From contig VXBA01001343.1 of assembly GCA_013399895.1 (NCBI GenBank), positions 28,388-92,387 of the forward strand: a DNA stretch of 64,000 nucleotides, in the 5' to 3' direction. Source of the DNA: Serilophus lunatus. Its lineage: Eukaryota > Chordata > Aves > Passeriformes > Eurylaimidae. Below, in pieces: positions 1 to 11,893 of the stretch. Under the pieces are notes generated by a model. That model was not told the origin of the DNA and ran no database searches. It saw only the letters and a program-made list of their open reading frames with translations. Every line of letters starts with the position of its first letter. Position 1 is the first letter of the stretch. The position numbers and the translations under genes are program-made.

Positions 1-831
1 GCAAAGCAAGACTCAGCAGAAGCCTTTCCCTGAGTACCACCCTGGATGCTCTCACTGTTGTCCTGACAACCAACAGGCTCTCGGCTCTTGGGCAATCACT
101 GCCAATGCAACAACTTTTAGGTTTCTCATTAGAATGTTATTATTGTTATAAGACACACACACACACAAAAAAAAAAAGCCCCAAACCAACAAAAACAGCT
201 GAAGGAACAATCATGTCAAATTTAGCACAGGCACTCAGGTAAGGAACACTTTGAAAGTCTGACTTTTAAATAACTCCTAATCACTGGGGCACAGCCTAAT
301 TTTAGAGCACTGTCAATCAGCCAAAATGTCCTTAGGTGCTTTGATTCCTTGGTGGTGAGGACGCTGTAACTACCTGGAGAGTCAGATGTTGGGATGTGAA
401 CTCTCTAACTGGACTTCTGGGGCATTTCCTTCTCTGCTGAAGCTGATCCCCTTGATTTTCTGAGGATGTAGGGCAATATTCATGTTAAAGAGCCCAGTGG
501 CTACAATTACATCTTTTGCAGAGCTTAAAGACTTTTGTGGTCTAAGATTTGTGATCTAATGCCATAACCATAATGGTCCTGCCCCAAGAATCCAGAAAAG
601 GAGGTTTTTAAACTGTGAAACTTGACCCAAAATGAAAACCTGGATTTTTCTAAGATGCTAATGTACTGAAATTCAGTCTTCACCCTTTCCTTTTCTTCCT
701 ACCAACAAGCTTTTCCATTAAATTAGAAATCTGGCCATTGTCATCTTCTGGCCCCTTAGGAAAACACAGTTATTTATCACAGGTAGAAATGTTTCCAGAA
801 AAACACATAATAATCTAAATACGGTCTACAA
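1..831. other. Unique non-coding DNA
   Basis: AT-rich single-copy sequence with stop codons in all frames at short intervals and no long open frame. The only structured part is a short CA tract followed by an A run. No exon, RNA gene or mobile element was recognised. Confidence 0.6.
152..177. repeat. (CA)n microsatellite with A-run
   Basis: A short alternating AC tract is followed directly by about eleven A residues. An A-run at the end of a dinucleotide tract can be the remnant of a retroposed tail, but no element body is recognisable upstream, so it is listed only as a simple repeat. Confidence 0.8.
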
Positions 832-912
832 GAATCACAGAATATTCTGAGTTGGCAGAGACCCACAAGGATCATGGATCCAACTCTTAAGTGAATGGCC
901 CATACAGGGAAG
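832..912 (-). mobile_element. CR1 LINE 3'-end fragment
   Basis: The + strand begins 'gaatcacagaatattctgag' and continues with 'acccacaaggatcat', the reverse complement of a CR1 3' terminus (…atgatccttgtgggt…attctgtgattc). Only the last 80 or so bases of the element are present, the usual 5'-truncated CR1 product. The boundary at about 912 is approximate, because the sequence fades into unique DNA. Confidence 0.75.
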
Positions 913-1419
913 CCCAAAGCAATTCTGCTTGTGTTCCTTTGACTGTCATCCAGCCCTCACTAGTGAGAAAGGATGAGGCAGCAATGAAAACATCTCTGGG
1001 ATATGCCATGCTCCCAACTGCTCTGGTGTAAACTGAAGCTATTCCACTATTTTCTCATTGCATGAGAGCAGCTTTTGGCTTTCTGTGCACTTCTATCCAG
1101 CTCTGTCCAACTGTATTTCAAAGCACAGTCCCTTCCCATGCCATGGCCATGTGCATTAGAGACTTTTGGCCAGAAGAGGCAGATATGAGTCAGCTGTGAC
1201 ATGACATGAGGCTCCTGCTGATCCTTCACAGACCACTGGCAGAGTGGCTCTGTCTACGTCTTTGCAAGTTTTAGACCAGATATCGTGTGCAAGGGGAAGG
1301 TTCCATTTCACTCTCGCCTTCCCCTAAGTAACCCAATCACCACAGTCTGTGCTCACTGGCATGTGAGGAAGTATTGGCCTGTGACTCTTCTTGCTCCTGT
1401 TTATATTCATCACATTAAG

Positions 1420-1506
1420 AGCTGTACTGTTGATCAAATAGAAGCTCTTGTGAATCACGCAACAGAAGAAGATAGAAAAAATGATCATTTAATTGTAACT
1501 TTTAAG
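1420..1506 (+). CDS. Possible 29-codon internal exon, unrecognised
   Basis: What is seen: an open frame runs through 1285-1551. Inside it, a segment is preceded by a pyrimidine-rich stretch (1381-1411) ending in AG at 1418-1419 and is followed by a donor-like AAG|GTCAGT at 1506/1507. The resulting exon is 87 bases, starts and ends in phase 0, and reads as an acidic, helical-looking peptide (for example TEEDRKNDHLIVTFK). What is known: 87 bases is a normal vertebrate exon size, and symmetric phase-0 exons can be cassettes. Limits: the peptide is not recognised, the acceptor is mediocre, and a frame of this length can arise by chance. No partner exon was identified. Confidence 0.15.
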
Positions 1507-1570
1507 GTCAGTTGTTACAAGCTTGATTTAGAGCCTAATGAGTTTTATTAATACAGCAGATAAACAAACC

Positions 1571-1571
1571 N
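1571..1571. other. Single-N assembly join
   Basis: One N stands exactly between unique DNA (…ataaacaaacc) and the interior of a CR1 fragment (tctccttcactgg…). A single N at a repeat boundary usually marks a contig join of unknown length, so the 5' part of the CR1 may be missing here. Confidence 0.7.
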
Positions 1572-1712
1572 TCTCCTTCACTGGAGATATTCCAGAACCG
1601 TCTGGACACAATCCCGTGCCATGTGCTCTGGGATGGCCCTGCTGGAGCAGAGAGGTGGGACCAGATGAGCCATTGTAGGTCCCTTCCAACCTGAACCATT
1701 CTGGGATTCTGT
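1572..1712 (+). mobile_element. CR1 LINE 3' fragment
   Basis: It starts at 'ctccttcactggagatattc', passes through 'ggtgggaccagatgagcc' and ends 'cattctgggattctgt', matching the untranslated 3' end of an avian CR1 in the sense direction. It is very similar to the fragment at 20281-20478, so both probably come from one subfamily. The 5' edge is the N at 1571, so the true truncation point is unknown. Confidence 0.85.
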
Positions 1713-3146
1713 AAAGCCCAAAAAAACACAGTATTTTCAATTTGAAGCAAACCTCACAAAACTTCTGAACATGTATAACATCCTCATCCAAACATTATCC
1801 ATCCAAGCACTGTGCTAGTGAAAGGCTCTTGGCCAAGAAACACAGAAATAATCTGCTGGTAAGTTTTAGTTAAGCACACATTGCCATGAGGGCACGCTTC
1901 AGACTTCAGCTGCCTCATGAGGAGTCAATTATTTTGTAGGATCCTAGGAGGAGTTACAGTGAGAGAAAAATGTACTTGATGGCAATCCAAGTTATTATAC
2001 AGCCTCCCCAGTATCACCACTGCACTCTGAAGACTGACAGACTGATTGCAGCCTCTTTGCACCTTCTGTGCAACCCAGGTTTAGAACCACAGGATCTACA
2101 CGCTGGTGGTTCTTAGGGATGGTCCCCTCACTCTCTATGGCATCTAAGTGGAACCCACCATAAAGCCAAAAGAAGAAACCACTCCCAAGGCAGTCATTGC
2201 AAAGAGCATCTGAACAATGACAAGCCAGGTTCCAATCCTCTACAATTTTAAACTAATCAGGGACATCTTAAACTATACCAGATTGCTCAAGTACTGCACA
2301 AAGACAGTCAAAATGAACTAAGGAAAGCATCCCAACACTGTGGTAGTGAGGGATGGTTAAGGACTATGGTAGACTGAGGAAACAGAAGAGATGGAACTTC
2401 AGCTTCAAAGAGTTCAAGTAAAGTTGATTCTGAAGTGCAAATAACAAAATCTGTCGAGCACATACTTCCTTTACGGTTTAGAACTTTGAGCATAACCTTA
2501 AAGTTAGACAAAAATCTAATTACTTTGCTCAGACAGAACCCTTGAGAGCTGTTCACCCAAATGTGAAGTGTAAAACAGAGTTTAATAGACACATTTTCAG
2601 GCTCTCTTAATTGTCGCTGCCATAATTCAGTTTTCCCTTAATAACATGCAATGACATTTTCACATCAACACTGCATCCTACAGCTTTCAAGAAAAGCAGG
2701 GACTAGTAACAAAATACCTTAAAAACCACTGTCCTGTTCAAAGAAAGGTGCAGTTTGCAGGGAGAGTTATTATTATCATCACCACCATCATAATTACTGT
2801 TATTTTTATTAGCTAGACAGCAGATTGAACCAGGGGGGAAAAACACTCTCAGGCATAAGTTCTCCTTCAAACATCATTTCCAATGCAAGGACAGAGACAT
2901 TTTGATTTATTACAGAAAAAGCACTGGATGTTGACAGGACCAAGGCCACCTGCACAAAATAAAATGCCAGGAGAGAGGGAGGAGCTGGGTAGCACATTAT
3001 CCCTGTCCCTGTCGAAGAAGCTGCATCTTGCAGGCAACACAAATTTAGGAAGTTGGGTGTTCAATAACTTTCCTCAGTGTTTGGAGGCGGAGGATGTAAA
3101 AGCGAAGTTTCTTCTTTAGAATATTAACCTGCCACCTTCTCCACTT
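1713..3146. other. Unique non-coding DNA
   Basis: AT-rich DNA with no recognisable exon or element. It includes a short trinucleotide-like ATT/ATC/ACC tract at about 2767-2812. Open frames here are under 100 codons on both strands and overlap one another, as expected by chance. Confidence 0.55.
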
Positions 3147-3266
3147 TAATGACATGGATGTGGGTATTGAGTCTTTCATCAGTAAATTTGCGGATGACAC
3201 TAAGCTGGGAGCTTGTGTCGATCTATTGGAAGGAAGGAGGGCTCTCCAGAGGGACCTGGATCGGTT
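3147..3266 (+). mobile_element. CR1 LINE reverse-transcriptase fragment
   Basis: Frame 3154-3266 translates to a peptide containing SKFADDTKLG and ALQRDLDR. FADD is the catalytic box of LINE reverse transcriptases, with the two adjacent aspartates that bind metal, and the following residues match avian CR1 ORF2. The piece is cut off by the assembly gap at its 3' side and begins abruptly at about 3147, so it is a dead fragment of roughly 40 codons. It faces the CR1 on the other side of the gap in the opposite orientation. Confidence 0.85.
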
Positions 3267-4223
3267 NNNNNNNNNNNNNNNNNNNNNNNNNNNNNNNNNN
3301 NNNNNNNNNNNNNNNNNNNNNNNNNNNNNNNNNNNNNNNNNNNNNNNNNNNNNNNNNNNNNNNNNNNNNNNNNNNNNNNNNNNNNNNNNNNNNNNNNNNN
3401 NNNNNNNNNNNNNNNNNNNNNNNNNNNNNNNNNNNNNNNNNNNNNNNNNNNNNNNNNNNNNNNNNNNNNNNNNNNNNNNNNNNNNNNNNNNNNNNNNNNN
3501 NNNNNNNNNNNNNNNNNNNNNNNNNNNNNNNNNNNNNNNNNNNNNNNNNNNNNNNNNNNNNNNNNNNNNNNNNNNNNNNNNNNNNNNNNNNNNNNNNNNN
3601 NNNNNNNNNNNNNNNNNNNNNNNNNNNNNNNNNNNNNNNNNNNNNNNNNNNNNNNNNNNNNNNNNNNNNNNNNNNNNNNNNNNNNNNNNNNNNNNNNNNN
3701 NNNNNNNNNNNNNNNNNNNNNNNNNNNNNNNNNNNNNNNNNNNNNNNNNNNNNNNNNNNNNNNNNNNNNNNNNNNNNNNNNNNNNNNNNNNNNNNNNNNN
3801 NNNNNNNNNNNNNNNNNNNNNNNNNNNNNNNNNNNNNNNNNNNNNNNNNNNNNNNNNNNNNNNNNNNNNNNNNNNNNNNNNNNNNNNNNNNNNNNNNNNN
3901 NNNNNNNNNNNNNNNNNNNNNNNNNNNNNNNNNNNNNNNNNNNNNNNNNNNNNNNNNNNNNNNNNNNNNNNNNNNNNNNNNNNNNNNNNNNNNNNNNNNN
4001 NNNNNNNNNNNNNNNNNNNNNNNNNNNNNNNNNNNNNNNNNNNNNNNNNNNNNNNNNNNNNNNNNNNNNNNNNNNNNNNNNNNNNNNNNNNNNNNNNNNN
4101 NNNNNNNNNNNNNNNNNNNNNNNNNNNNNNNNNNNNNNNNNNNNNNNNNNNNNNNNNNNNNNNNNNNNNNNNNNNNNNNNNNNNNNNNNNNNNNNNNNNN
4201 NNNNNNNNNNNNNNNNNNNNNNN
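3267..4223. other. Assembly gap (957 N)
   Basis: A run of 957 N. Both edges are CR1 sequence, sense on the left and antisense on the right. All long open frames reported across this interval are artefacts of translating N. Confidence 0.99.
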
Positions 4224-4705
4224 CCCGACCCCCCCCGGCTCCCCCCTCCTGGCAGGGATTGCAGAGAATTCCAGGGGCCCCCTGAGCCTCCTTTGCTCCA
4301 GGATGAGCCTCCCCAGCTCCCCCAGCCCCTGCCCAGCTCCCTGCCCTGCCCTGCACACCCTCCAGCCCCTCAGGGTCCATTCCAGGGTTCCCAGCCCTGG
4401 ACACAGCCCTGGAGGTTCCCCAGCAGGGCCATCCCAGGGGACAATCCCTGCCCTGGGCTGTGCCCACACAATTCCTGACCCAAGCCAGGGGCCATTGCCC
4501 TCCCTGCCCACCTGGGCACCCCTGGGATCATGTCCAGCCACTGTCTCCAGCACATCCAGAGCCTTTCCCACCAGGCATTTCCAGCCCTTCTGGAGCTGCA
4601 GGGGGTTGTTGTGACCCAAGGGCAGGACCCAGCACTTTGCCTTGTTGAGTCTCATATTGTACTCAGCCAGTCCTGATCCCTGTGCAAAGCCTTCCCACCC
4701 TCCAA
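4224..4705 (-). mobile_element. CR1 LINE fragment, young-looking copy
   Basis: Read on the - strand, this starts within ORF2 just after the FADD region, gives NMRLNKAKCWVLPLG (the conserved CR1 'NKAKC' block), and runs into the late ORF2/3' region. Its left edge is the gap. Bases 4224-4281 are identical to 51439-51496, and 4444-4530 match 51498-51584 with only two differences seen by eye. The frame is broken, so no functional protein is encoded. Confidence 0.85.
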
Positions 4706-7700
4706 GAGTACTTGGGTTATGTGTGCCTGAGGATGCTGAGCTTTGAACAAAATCTTTCAGGGATTTTTTGGTGCTCTGCCTGACTGGGGTCATGAACACC
4801 TGTGTGGTCTCTTCATTCCTGTGAGGAAACAGCTGCCTGATAAAAAAAATCCTCCCACACAAAAGAGCTCCAATGTCCAAGCTTAGAGTCTGTTTCTGGC
4901 TTATTTCGTGCATATTTGCTTTTCTTCTGGATAGTTTATTTGTCACAACCAGCTCTGGTGTTCCCTAGGCAAGGATAAAATAACCCACTTTTATTTCAGA
5001 ATCTGCAGCGCTCTAGGGATAGGGAAAAGCTGGGTAACTATAGTCTTTATATATACATACACATATATACATATATATAAATATAGGGGAGTACAGTTAA
5101 ATTAAATGATTAAAACATGATGGTGATGTAATCAGATGAAATGAAGTGACCTTTCTTCAGCTCCCCTGAATTCAAGGGAGACACCAACTCATCAAGCCTC
5201 ATAGGCATCCTTGGAAACATCACATTGTGTATTTGCAAGGTTCCACTACTGAGGATCTCTGTCTGGATGGCCCATCCTGCACAAGATGAGATGTAAATGA
5301 TTGTCTTGCAAATCAAGAGGATGTTTGGTCACCAGGAAGTTCAGGTTAAGCCAAGGCTGCTATTCCTCTCCTCTTACACTTGCTGTGGAAAGATTCTGGC
5401 TAGTTTCTACAGCCAAGTCTGTGCCTTGAGTGCTCTTTTGCAGAAAATGTATTGAAACAAATCCCAAATTGGCATATTTTGCACTACTCTTTCCAGTTGA
5501 CAAGGATAAAATTTAATGTGCACTAATGTGCCTGAAATGATGGGAGCCTGAAATTAACTTCACACTGTAATTTAGAACCTTGTACTGTTTTGCATCTAAC
5601 CCACACATTAGATACTGAGACCTATATTCAGACTTCTCCTTTTAGACATCTTAAGTGTAGCATTGCAGAACCTAAAATTTAGGCTTCTCACCCCAGCAGC
5701 GTGATTCAGACTATCTAAATTAGATGCTTATGTGATCTTGGGAAAACAGAGAGTCAGGTGCTCCCAAAACCCTTCAGAGGTCAGTTCAGGAGTCTTGGAT
5801 TGATAGTGCACAGTCTGCACTTTCTTGTGAGATGATTCAGTGGCCCCCCAGGGTAAATCCTGCAATTCAAAAGGCCAAGGTTTCCTTTGGCCTGCTGCAT
5901 GGAGGAAGCAGATGCCCTTTATGGTTTAGATTATTAGACAGTCTCATTGGCAGAATAACACTGGACCAGGACTCCCACTGACATAAGAGTGTTTCAAGAC
6001 AATGTTGGTCCTTTTGTTTCTAGTGGTAAGGGCTGCAGTCCTGTGTCAATAAGGGCATCCAGTGAACATGGATCTTTGCTATACTGGATATTTGGGCTTC
6101 AGTGACCATGGAATTGCACCTGAAAGAGGCATTTCACCTGCTTTCTGCTCTTGTTGATTGAAAGCAGAGTCCATGATCACCATCTGCCCTGGATTCCCTC
6201 CCACTGCCTTCATGGAGCACACCCCAGTAGTCTGCCAACACTGCTGAATCCTGATGGATTACACCACTTCCTTTCTGTCTTCAATCAGCCTCTATTTTTT
6301 TACTTGGCTGTAAAATCCAAAGCACAACATCTTGAGCCAATTTTGATTAGCACTAGGCCCTGTCTGCTGCACAGAATCCCAGCTCTGGATATGCCAGAGC
6401 CTCAGGAAGGCTATCCAAGTCTGTTTAGGAAAATTCATGCTCAGATTTATGAAGAAATTTCAGTTCCATCAACTCCAGTGCTGTACTTTACTAACAGGAG
6501 TGGAGATAAACACATTCTTAAATCCTTTGCTAAATTAGTGTCCCAGAGAGGAAGAGGATTAAGACTTGTGTTCATTGATTGCATGTGATTTTAAACTATT
6601 TGTAGGTTTGACTGAACTCTCTCATTAGAAAACACAGCAGGCCATACACTTTGAAGAGAACTGTTTGTTTTATTTCATTATTTCAGAATGCAGTTTTGGG
6701 TTTTTTTAAGTTAGTCCATGAATTGAGCCTGAAGCTTTATACAGACTCTACTCAGATTTCTCCATCTATGAACTCACCAGTTTTCCATTTGCTTCAGGGG
6801 TAAATAAACCACTAAAGTCCAACCTGGATTGAAATTTTGGGAATTAGAAACCTTTGCAGGTCTCAGCTGAGGCAGTTTGTCTTCACTCTCCTCCTTGGGT
6901 GGGAAGTAGTGACATCCTGAGCTGTCCAAGGTATTCCAAGGCTACAGCTCTGAGCATAATTGCAATGGTTAAAATGCCTCCTTAGCCATTCCTAATTGAA
7001 TATGCAAATTGCAAACCCCACATTAACATCTCAGAAATGTGTGATTCTGTACCCACTAGTGTTTATTTGCAGTTTGAACAGTTTGTTTCTGGAAGAAGGA
7101 GAAGAAGAAAGCTTTCAAGCTTGTCCATTAAATTATTCTGCCAGCTGTCACCTTATTAAAAAGGCTGCAGTTATTAATAAAACTACTTTAAACTACTCAC
7201 GAGCAACTGCAAATTGAAGCAGGTCCCTTCCTCCAAAGCATCCTTGGAAAGGTTCTCAGATTCACTCAAATACATCTCTCTCCTCCTGCCAATATCCCTG
7301 AGTGCAGCAAAGCAGAACCTAACAAGGAGAGAAATGCAGATTTTCAGGTCCAAAGGTGAGGAGGAACAGGATGGGTTTGTTGTGAGATAAAAACTGCCAG
7401 AACACTGGAGAGAAACTCTGACAAAAGCTGAAATTCTAAGTAAACATTTGTCTTCTTGTGCATTTTTAAACAAATGGTGTAAATTAAGAACTAAACATGG
7501 AAGAAATAGAGAACATGATTTATAGGAGATGGAGGGAAATGAAAGAGAATTGTAAAGCAGAAGATGTAACCATAGAGCAAAATATCAAGATTTATGTGAA
7601 AACACACTTTTAGGCCAACTGGAGTCAAGACAGTAAAAATTTATTATCAGCCTCCATCATCAGAGTCCTCAGATGAGGAAAGAGACTTTTAACAGAAAAA

Positions 7701-9372
7701 AAAATCTACAACCAAACCATCAGAAATCCCCTCTCACACACAGGCAAACAAAAATAAACTCAGAAATAAATTATGATGCTAAACTCATCAATTTTGCATC
7801 ACAAAAATAGAGATGAATTGTGACATGAGGTTGGGAACTTGATACAATTTAAGGTGGTGTTGGTTGTGTGGGTTTTGCTAAGTCTGCACCTCTAGCTCTG
7901 GGTTACTGTCCAGAGCTCATCCAACTGGAATTGGCTCAGTTACTGTCCATTTGTTCCGAGCAGGAAACAAAAATGAAACTACTGCTGGATTTGAGCCAGG
8001 ACTGTCTAAAGTCTGGGGGAAATGAGGTAAAAAACAAAGTGAGACCCAGAACATAAGTGTTGGTGGAAAGCTGGAAATGGGGAAAGGAGAGAAACTTTCC
8101 CTTTGCAGCAGCATCAGAAAGAAGGAGGAGGAAAGCTGCTACACTTCTCCTGTTTCTGAACTGAGAAAGTAGATCCCTGTGATCACAGTCACTGTGATTC
8201 CAGTTTAAAAAATAAAAAAAAAAATAAAAAAGATTTCCTTGCAGAGAGAAAAATGGAAAGAAAGGAAGGGAAGCAGAGGGAGCTAGCACAGTGAAATTTT
8301 GTTGAGATGCCTCTGATTATTGCCATTGGAAAATGATTTATTTCATCCAAAATGAGCAGTTGATCTTGTCCATGTGGAAATACAGGCAGTTAGTGGCCCA
8401 CACACAACACACACCACACACCACAGGTTGCTCAGACTTCCTGCTCATCCCTGTTTTCCACTAGACAGTGACAAATTTTTATTGGGTTTTATTTCAGCAT
8501 CTCAGTCATCCTTCATTTCTTACTAAACTCATCAAGATGTTTAAATTGTGTTCAGTTGGTGCTGAACAGGGCAAACAGTGCTTCCAGTCTTCTAAAAGCT
8601 GATAGCTCTCTTGTTCCAGCTGCTGCTTCCATCATGTTCCCTAAAGAAAAGCAGCACCACCACACTGGCATCAAAAAGGGCTGTTCCATGTGGAAACCCA
8701 AAAAGTAAAAAAGACATCTCATCCCACAAGGCATATCTCTGTCTTTCCTGGACCCACCTCTAGACTTGTCACCCATTTGAATGTCCAAGAGAATCATCTC
8801 ACTGCCCTTCTTCCAGCCTTATGTCAGTTCAATTTCTTTGCTGTCCTATAAATCCAGTCCATTCCCACAAAAACTCAGTGTGGTGCTCCCATGTGTAGCC
8901 CAGCACTCCAATTTATTTCAGTGCTTTCAGAAACCACGAGTGTTCTGTGATCTCCTGATTTCAGCACACTTCCAAAAGTCTGAGATTCCCACTGTCTGTC
9001 ACTGGAACATGGGCAGGATGATGGAATAACAGCCCTTCTCCTCACACTCAGTCCTGAGAATGATGATATTAGCCAGAATATTTTGGAGTAACCACAAGGC
9101 TTGGAACAGAATGAAAAGCAAAACAAATGTGTATTTTTAAATGATAATGATGTTAAAAATGTCTTGTTTGTAGAGTCACCAGCATCTTCAGATTGTACCT
9201 TATCCAACAAGGCTCCATTCAGTATTGTGTCCAACCTTGGGAAATCCGAACAAAAATCAGTTTGTTGTTCCCATCACTCCCCCAGACTGCACAGAGCCTG
9301 TACAGGTAAATGCAGTGACTTCAGCCTAAAATATTTATATAGCAAACCTATATTTTTATTTCAATGCCACTA
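4706..9372. other. Unique non-coding DNA
   Basis: About 4.7 kb of AT-rich DNA with very few CpG. It holds a TA/CA microsatellite (5048-5085), A-rich tracts near 8213-8231 and a CA-rich tract near 8399-8427. One open frame of 145 codons (6151-6588, +) lies here; it has no start ATG and no recognised domain. No RNA gene or mobile element was recognised. Confidence 0.5.
5048..5085. repeat. (TA/CA)n microsatellite
   Basis: Alternating purine-pyrimidine tract of TA and CA steps, interrupted. Length polymorphism is likely in the population. Confidence 0.85.
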
Positions 9373-9884
9373 CGTGCTGGTTTTGCCTGGAATTGAATCA
9401 ATTTTCTCCATAGCAGCTGGTGTGAGGCTGTGGTTTGGATTTGTGCTGGATTCAGTGTTGATAATCCAGGGATGTTTTTAGTGCTGAGCAGGAATTAAAC
9501 AGGACCAAGGGTTTTTCTGTCTCTCACCCCAGAGAGGGGCTGGGTTTGGGAGGGGGCAGCTCATCCCAGTGATCCAAGGGATATCCCATATAGGTGTCCT
9601 GCTCAGTGTATGGAAATGGAGGAAGAAAGAAAGGGAGATGTTTGGAGTGATGGTGCTTGTTCTCCCAAGTCACTGTGACAGGTGCTGGATCCCAGTTTTC
9701 CTGGGGATGGCTGAACACCTGCCTGCCATGGGAAGTTGGGAATTCATTTTTTGCTTTGCTGTGTTCATTCCATAGCTTTTACTTCATCTCAACCCACGAG
9801 TTCTCTCCCTTTTGCCCTCCAATCCTCTCCTCCATCCCATCAGTCAGGAAGGGGTCAGTTCCTGCCTGGGATTAAATCACACAC
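9373..9884 (+). mobile_element. Solo LTR of an avian endogenous retrovirus
   Basis: The left end 'gtgctggttttgcctgg', the middle block 'ctgagcaggaattaaaca', 'gggatatcccatata' and 'ggatggctgaacacctgcct', and the right part 'ctcaacccacgagtt' followed by 'gggattaaatcacaca' follow, in order, a long terminal repeat I know from many bird genomes. No gag, pol or env sequence lies on either side, so it is best read as a solo LTR left by recombination between two LTRs. The terminal dinucleotides and target duplication are eroded, which points to an old insertion. The subfamily name is not assigned. LTRs of this kind carry promoter and polyadenylation signals; no intact ones are obvious here. Confidence 0.8.
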
Positions 9885-11893
9885 AAAACAAGATCCTGCA
9901 TGGAATGTCACAAAACCCCCCAAATATCACAATTAAGACTGTTGGCCTACAAAGCCTCCCAGAACACACAGCTTTACTCATGTGCTACTTAGACATGAAG
10001 ATTATAAAGAAACATGTGCATCAAAGAAAAGTATCTCTTTTCCTACTAAACCTTTTTAAGTGGCAGAGAAAATGTGTCACTCTGAAAACCTGAAATGATT
10101 AGGTTTTCAATAGACTAATAGAGAGACTAGACTTTTTAATACACACAGACTATTATTTTTGAAATGACAACTCTAAAATTAGGCTTTTAAGCTTGCATAC
10201 ATTGGATTTTCAAAAATAGTGGTGTGATTTAAGAATTTCATGAAGTTCAAAATACATTCCCTAAGTAAAAAATGCAGTTTGGTTTGCTCTCATGATTTAA
10301 CAAAGTTATTAGAAAAATGTTACCAGACAGATATGACATCGACAGTGTTTGTCATTTGCCTTTTTTTTTTTTTTTAAGGATATTTTATTCTTCACTGCCT
10401 TTTCTTGGTGAGCATGAAACTAAGCAGTAAAACAATTTATGTTACAATTGGAATTCTGCTAGTTATTACAAATCAAATAGAACAGGTACAAGACAAAAAA
10501 AAATTGCAAACTTAGTTTTAAAGAATGATTAAAAACATAGCTGTATATATTAAAAATCATTTTTTTAAAAGTATGCATGCATGGATTGAGGTTCTAAAAA
10601 TGCCTGATATAGGGCAGTGGAAGAACAGTTTGTTAAGATGTTTTCCATTGTTCAAGGTCTATTTTCTCTGTACTGTCCCAAAACTAAGTCAGTTTAATTA
10701 AAAATATACCCATTATCAAATCAAGCTCCAGCATGATCCTTGTGGGTTATCACAAAAATTATTTCCATTAAAAAAGTGAATACCCAGTGCAACCAGATAT
10801 CTCCAAAGGCTGAAGTAGATCCAGTGCTGATCATCTCCCTCTTATTAGCAATGCACTCCCTGGGATCCAGGAAACCTTCTTCTCCAAAAATTGATGCTGA
10901 CATGGCAGGTATTGAGTCCATGCAGATCCAAGTCTCACCTGTTCCTGGAGAACTGTGTAAATGCTCCGTGCTGGGACCACCCAGCTGGGATGCAGCTCCT
11001 CCAAGACACATCCAATCTGTGCTGATGAAGGAACCAGTTCTAATTTAAGATGCTTACACAACAAAGGGGAACAGAAAACAGGCTGAGGCGAAGATGCAGC
11101 ATATCTTTGATGGCTCTGAAATGGTTTCCTTATGAGAAACCTCTCCATGAAAACAGTGAGGAAACTTTGCAGTCTTTGCCATCATAAAGAGCTCATCTGA
11201 GCAGAAACATTTGCATTTTTTGGTAGGAAACAAAAACAGTGAGTAATTCCTGAGGCTGGTGAGCTCAGTCATTCCCTGTTGTCAGGTTTAATTAGGCTCA
11301 AAGGATCTACCTTTGGCCAACATACCTCAAAGGTAACCACAGGCTTCTCAGTGTTTTTCTACAGGGGAAAAGACTCTTTTCCATTTCTTTTTTACCCCAT
11401 ATATGTCCTCTTATTTCTGACATTTTCCTGTTTCCCAGGAAATATTTCCCATATATATATCTGGAAACTACTGCAAAAAAATTTCTTTCTAAGCCCACTT
11501 TGCTGCCCTTAAAAGACTGATCTGCTGGAGAAGTCCACAAGTATATTCCAATTGGAAAATAGCATATTAAAAACAAAGTGTTACTATAGAAGAGCTTCTC
11601 AGTGTTTTGTCCTTGGTGTGACTTTTCCACCTTCACTCCAGGAGGTCCCTGATTGTCCTGCAGTTCCTGTGTCCTTACTGGCAGCCTCATGCAGAGGCCT
11701 CAGATACCCCATGGTCCCTCAAGCTGCATTTCATGTCTGTGCTCTGGTACCTAAATCATCTTCTGATTAGTTGCCATGTGTTTGATGATTGACATAATCT
11801 ATTCCACGTGGATACATGGAATTTATTTATTTCCATTGACAGAACGATCAGGATATATTTTAAGTATTTAAAAGGTTTAAATAAAATTTTTTC
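9885..11893. other. Unique non-coding DNA
   Basis: AT-rich sequence with a 15-base T run at 10361-10375. The segment 10720-11150 is open in more than one frame on both strands (up to about 105 codons) but shows no domain, no good splice sites and no repeat match that I recognise. Confidence 0.5.

Noticed and set aside
3045..4946. Open frames of 378-633 codons across 3.0-4.9 kb on both strands
   Set aside because: Most of their length is the 957-N gap and the rest is CR1 sequence; they are translation artefacts.
10720..10770. Short match to a CR1 terminus ('catgatccttgtgggtt')
   Set aside because: Only about 17 bases match and the expected downstream terminus is absent; likely coincidence or too eroded to call.
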